NCBI GenBank assembly: GCA_027563935.2
Contig: CM050453.2
Location: 66,510,018 to 66,574,017, forward strand
Direction: 5' to 3'
Length of the DNA stretch: 64,000 bases
Origin: Costus lasius
Taxonomy: Eukaryota > Streptophyta > Magnoliopsida > Zingiberales > Costaceae
Shown here: piece by piece, positions 58,963 to 64,000 of the stretch
How positions within the stretch are numbered: the first letter of the stretch is position 1
Layout: the number at the start of each line of letters is the position of its first letter
The notes under the pieces: model-generated
The model's input: only the letters and a program-made list of their open reading frames with translations
What the model was told of the DNA's origin: nothing
The model's database searches: none
Translations under genes and position numbers: made by a program

Positions 58963-60900
58963 TGTCGTGATCCGCAAGTGCACGGATACTCGAAGTAATA
59001 AAGAAAGTATCGAATCCACAGGGACCTATGCTGTCGAATTCTAAATAGCTGATTTCTTACTATCTAGACTAATCGAAGTAGAGAGAATAGAAATTGAAAG
59101 CTAAAAACGGAATTATCAGAGAGAAAAGCTGGGACTAGGGTTTCGTTTACTTTAATTTTTATGAGCTAGATATGAATAAGGATTTCGTCAGTTTAAATTT
59201 ATCATGATGAAGATGTAATTTACTAAATAAAAGGGTTGTTTCACTTTCGTATAAACAACCGCACAGGGATTTATCCTCGCTTTCGCACAAGATTCTTCCC
59301 AACGCTGAAGATAAGTAAATCATCAAACAATGAATTCAAGGATCACTTTCATGCATTCGAATTCAAGGTTGATAATCTATAGTGGAGATTCAAGGATCAC
59401 TTTCGTGCATCTGAGTCTCAACACTAGTTTTACTCATGGATCTCCAATGTTCCGAACCTTGCTTTCGCACAATATCTCCACGTTTGACAAATAGACTCGA
59501 TCTATAGGTTCATGTTATAATTATGGTAATTAATCTACTAGAACAGATCAAATTAGATCTAACCTAAGGAAGGGATCCTAACATGCAATTCTAGGGTTCC
59601 ATATTCTCAAGCAATTACCTTTCGGTCTCAAGCGAAAATTCTAAGAACATAATTAGTAACATGAACTTATAGAGAGTCTAAGTACAATTATCACATGAGC
59701 AAAATCATCAAGGTAATATTAAACTCAACGAAATAGTAAAAATAGTCATCTAGTCATTGGAAATCAAGTGAATTACTCCCCCATGTCCCAAAAGTAGTTT
59801 AAGCTATCATCATGAAGGAATTACAATAGATCATGGTTTCAGAGGATCAAAAATTGAAGTAAAAGAGAAATTTAGAATGTACAGCACGGCTGTGAAGTAT
59901 TTCACAGCCGTAATTTGCAAGAACCGTCGATGAACAGTGTCGGCGACTCCTTGTTCTTCGATTTCTCTTCCAATCGATTTCCTTTCGGTTTGAAACTTCT
60001 GGCACATTGTCTCCTCCTTCAAACGAAGCTTCAGTATGAAAATTACGGCCGGAGAACGTCTGGATCGAGAGCGGTGGTGAAATCCTAGGCGGCGGCGTCG
60101 ATCGCCATTTCTCCCTCGACAGTGCATGAAATTTGGGGGTTTTGGTCTCTCCGTAATCCCCCAGTGAAAAGCCCCGCTTTTGCTTCTTATGGTATCCAAT
60201 TTTGTGTTCTGGATCACCCGCAATCCTCTCCGCAAAAATCGGGCATTGAAGTTGACCTTGGCGTCGCGTTCAGAACAGGAATTACGGTAGTGGAATTATT
60301 TACGGCACTACCGTAAAATCGCTCGAGTCTTCTGTTCCGATGTTGTCGGGTAATTACGGCACCGTAATCTGGTTTACATTAGTGCCGTAAAATCGACTGA
60401 ACTCTCTGTTCGCGAACGTCTGGAAATTACGGCCCGTGTAGTTTCTTACGGTAGTGCCGTAAAATCGGGTAAAGTTTCTGTTTTGAATCTCTCCGAAATA
60501 TGGTACCGTAATATTGCTTACGGCAGGTGCCGTAAAATCCAAAAATCTTTCTGTTCATAAATTTCTCAAAATACGGCAGGGCTCGGATTTTACGGTACTG
60601 TCTGGAATTACGGTACCGTAAAATGGATTACGGCACTGCCGTAATTTGCTGACTTGCTCCGTTTTGCGTAAAATTTCTTGGGCGATCTCCTCTTGATGAT
60701 GGTAATCCTTCTATGTATTTGATTTTGCTTGAAAAAGCCTAAAATAGTGCCTTTTTACCTGAAAACCATGAAAAACTAAAATAGAAGTAGACTTTGCAAT
60801 ATTCAATATATTTATCATGAAAACAAGTAAAAGATCTTCGATTTAGCATAAAATGATATCGAAAATGATACAAAATATACTATATATTTTGGTGTCATCA
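58963..60900 (-). repeat. 3' LTR of Athila-type G
   Basis: Minus strand TGATGACACC to GGATCACGACA, 1938 bp. Palindromic motifs at 60285-60650 and five reverse copies of the GCACGAAAGTGA repeat at 59228-59475, at the same places as in F. Confidence 0.87.
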
Positions 60901-62137
60901 AAATACATAAGGCTCAAGCTTTGCTTGTCCTCAAGCAAAAACCAAGAAAATGCAAAAATTGATCATAGGCATAGACTTTCTTATGGAAAATAAATTTCTA
61001 ACATACAATCACTAATGAAAATTCTTCATTAATTGCATCATTAAATTTTAAAACAGATATATCGCCTTCTGAATCTAATTCTCAAGATTCACAACTTAGT
61101 CAAATAAAACTTTACAACTTGCATAAAAGAAAGAATTTCAATCTCAAGACTTTATCTAATTTTCAGTTTAGGTTTATCATACTTTTGCTTACAAGAATAG
61201 GATATCGAAAATCTTTTTCCACTCATATTTTTCTTTTTCTTTTTGTTTTTGGATGGTATGTACCTACATAGATACATACTTTTTATTTCTTTTTGTATCA
61301 ATCACATTCTCTAATTCGATTACCACCTTTTTTCTGGTGACGAAATCGGAGTACGCTGACCACATAGTCAGTGTAATAGAACTCATGTCTTTTTAGTATT
61401 GGGAATCTTTACGAAAGACAGCAGAGTTAATGTGAATAAATTCCCCTCATTTCTTTTTAGATTTCAACCCATGTCGTTCGGTTCCACTGTCAATTTTACA
61501 CAGTGCCAAGTAGGGGAGTCTCTCTCTATTTTTGTGGATTTTGGATTCTTTTTCCCAACAAATAGTAAAATAAACAAAACCTCAATTAGACTAGTCAATC
61601 AATATCAATTCAAGTGTTCATACTCATATGCTGATTTTATTCAAGAAGTAGTTTCACTTTTAAATCAAATTTTCAAACAACATATCTCCGTAATATCTTA
61701 CTCCTTAACCAATGAAGAATTTCAAAAGTAGATATGTATAAGAGAAATAAATTTGACATGATAGGCCTTATTCTAGTCTCAATTTTGGATTCACTCATCA
61801 ACATCAAACATCAATCAAGCCATATACAATAATCCCAAAGGTAGATCAAGGCCACAAATCAATCATCTAAATCAAAAGATTATCATGTAGATGGAGTAGT
61901 GGTGGTAGACACAAAAACATGAGTCAATGATGAAACCCAAAAGGTGAACGGGAGAGGATACTTACAAAATTTTATCAACTTTTTGTGCCGAGTTTTCTTT
62001 TTCTTCTCCTCTCCGTGCTTCTTTTTCAGAAATAAAAATTAATTCTAAGATAAAACTAAGATAAAAGTAAATAAAAGGAAGTGAACTAAAGTTAGAAAGC
62101 TTGGGTTGCCTCCCAAGAAGCGCTAATTTAAAAGTCT
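60901..62137 (-). other. Athila-type G 3' non-coding region
   Basis: Lies between the pol stop and the LTR. On the minus strand it includes GAGGACAAGCAAAGCTTGAG, a block characteristic of Athila 3' ends, but the G-rich purine tract normally following it is not evident. No envelope-like frame is seen. Confidence 0.7.
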
Positions 62138-64000
62138 TTAGCTTGACCCTTTAACACTCAGACCTGATCGTGGTTCATCTAAATAAAAACTCTCTTTTTC
62201 TTCAATTAGCTCTTCTTGATAATAGTGCTTAAGTCTCTGACCATTAACCTTGAATTCTCCTATTTCTTCACTCCATACATCCACGGCTCTATAAGGATAA
62301 GCTTTCTTTACCTGAAAAGGACCAGACCATTGAGACTTAAGTTTTCCAGGAAAAAGTCTCAATCTAGAATTGAATAAAAGAACAAAGTCACCTGGTTGGA
62401 AATCTCTCCTGAAAATATGTCGATCGTGCCATCTTTTTGTCCTTTCCTTGTAAATTTTTGCATTCTCATATGCAGAGAGTCTAATCTCATCAAACTCATT
62501 CAATTGTAATTTCCGTTTTTCCCCCGCACTCTTTAAATCTAAATTCAGCATCTTGATTGCCCAGTATGCTTTGTGTTCAAGTTCCACAGGCAGGTGACAT
62601 GATTTTCCATAAATCAATTGAAACGGAGACATACCTATTGGTGTTTTGAAAGCAGTCTGGTATGCCCACAAGGCATCATCAAGTTTGAATGCCCAATCTT
62701 TCCTAGTGCTTGACACAGTCTTTTCTAAAATTCCCTTGATTTCTCTGTTTGATATTCCCACTTGTCCACTTGTTTGAGGATGGTAAGGTGTTTCCACTCT
62801 ATGATTCACTCCATATTTTCTGAGTAAGGCTAAAAATTTGTGTTCTATGAAATGTGATCCTCCATCACTGATTACTACTCGCGGGGTCCCATACCGTGGA
62901 AATATGATCTTTTTGAAAAATTTAGCAACAACTCTTGAATCATTAGTTGGTGAAGCAAGAGCTACCCATTTTGAAACATAGTCAACTGCTACCAGAATGT
63001 ACTTGTTACCTCCTGAAGATGGGAAAGGTCCCATTAAGTCTATCCCCCAAACATTAAATATTTCAACTTCAAGAATGTTGGACAGTGGCATCTCATGTTT
63101 TCTACTAATGTTCCCCGTTCTTTGACATCTATCACAAGATAACACAAAGTTTCTAGCGTCTTTGAAAATGGTAGGCCAATAAAATCCTGATTGTAACACT
63201 TTATTAGCAGTCTTTTCAGTACCGGCATGACCACCATAAGAGGATCCATGACATTGGCACAAAATATTTGTGACTTCTTCTTCAGGTACACATCTTCTAA
63301 AAATACCGTTTGTACATCTTCTAAACACATAAGGCTCATCCCAAAAATAGTGTTTCACCTCAGCTAAGAACTTCTTCCTTTTTTGGTAGTTCAAATCAGG
63401 AGGAAAAACATCAGCAACAAGGTAATTTACTATATCAGCATACCAGGGAGCTCTGATCTGTTCAATGTTTAAAAGCCGTTCTTCAGGGAAGGAATCATTG
63501 TTCTCATTATTCTTTTCAGTGTCTACCATTATTCTTGAGAGATGATCTGCAACAAAGTTTTCTGATCCCTTTTTGTCTTTAATCTCCAAATCAAATTCTT
63601 GCAGAAGTAAAATCCATCTGAGTAATCATGGTTTGCTGTCTTTTTTCTGCATTAAGTATTTCACAGCTGCATGGTCAGTGTACACTACCACTTTGGAGTT
63701 AATTAAGTATGACCTAAATTTATCAAAAGCAAATACTATGGCCAATAGTTCTTTCTCAGTGGTGGTGTAATTTTTCTGTGTCTCATCCAAAGTCTTGCTG
63801 GCATAGTGAATAACATGAGGTTTCTTATCTTTTCTCTGTCCCAGGACTGCTCCGACTGCATAATCACTGGCGTTGCACATGAGTTCAAAGGGCAAGTCCC
63901 AATCTGGGGGCTGGATGATGGGTGCTGAAACCAAAGCTTTCTTTAACTCCAGAAAAGCAAACAGACATTTCTCATCAAAGCAGAATTTGGTGTCTTTACA
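62138..64000 (-). pseudogene. pol: Athila-type G pol: RT end, RNase H, integrase; two defects
   Basis: The frame enters from the right edge at the end of RT, continues through RNase H ([36 protein letters not shown]) and meets TGA at 63626-63628, where Athila proteins have Arg (CGA). It then continues open through the integrase zinc site ([22 protein letters not shown]), the core Asp residues ([16 protein letters not shown]) and the C-terminal domain to 62138. At the third catalytic position, 36 residues after the second Asp, the sequence is [10 protein letters not shown]: Gly (GGA) in place of Glu (GAA). Both defects are single-base changes. Confidence 0.9.

Larger units (their letters stand above)
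58963..64000 (-). mobile_element. Athila-type element G, runs off the right edge
   Basis: Minus strand: pol from the window edge to 62138, a 1.2-kb non-coding stretch, then the 3' LTR. It is inserted in F's gag; the pentamer left of it is CTAGA (58958-58962). gag, PBS and 5' LTR lie beyond 64000. Confidence 0.88.

Noticed and set aside
61399..61731. 110-codon plus-strand frame in the Athila-type G 3' region, possible envelope-like gene
   Set aside because: Wrong strand for the element, low-complexity AT-rich codons and no membrane segment or family motif.

Overview
The window is plant nuclear DNA made almost entirely of LTR retrotransposons stacked inside one another. I see no host gene. The primer-binding sites match plant initiator-Met tRNA (TGGTATCAGAGC) or tRNA-Asp (TGGCGCCGTTGCCGGGGA). 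The families present are Ty1/copia, Ty3/gypsy chromovirus (Tekay/Del-like and a second, CRM/Galadriel-like one) and Athila-type Ty3/gypsy, plus a miniature TRIM element. Species cannot be told from the sequence.

Left edge (1-5.5 kb): the end of a Tekay-type LTR (1-1118) abuts copia element A (1119-5248, + strand, one nonsense codon). About 290 bp follow that I cannot assign. At 5540 the LTR of an Athila-type element E begins.

Central nest (5.5-54.8 kb), from outside in. E's LTR is split at 6286/53595 by gypsy D (6287-53589, - strand, decayed). D's pol is split by copia B (8363-47659, - strand, GTTTC target duplications, intact polyprotein at 10040-13924). B's 5' leader is split at CAACC by a Tekay-type element whose locus later suffered a tandem duplication. 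One copy became a solo LTR (15302-17086 plus 26678-27991). The other kept a 5'-truncated, twice-nonsense gag-pol (29754-33322) and its 3' LTR (33352-35005 plus 44155-45599). The solo LTR contains a 9.6-kb composite (17087-26672, AATAT duplications) ending in near-perfect long palindromes with tRNA-like promoter boxes and carrying a TRIM plus a Tekay element with an intact 1530-residue gag-pol. The other LTR contains copia C (35006-44149, CAGCC duplications, intact polyprotein, LTRs differing at 3 of 1703 sites), which looks recent.

Right part (54.8-64 kb): E continues with its tRNA-Asp site and the first codons of gag, split at 55060 by Athila-type element F (+). F's gag is broken and is in turn split at 58963 by Athila-type element G (- strand), which runs off the right edge. 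G's integrase has lost its catalytic Glu.

The order of events follows from the nesting: E and copia A are oldest, then D, then copia B, then the first Tekay insertion, then the duplication and solo-LTR event, then the composite and copia C. Only copia B, copia C and the Tekay copy in the composite keep full-length reading frames. The most unusual material is the composite at 17087-26672 and the tandem-duplication breakpoint at 29753.
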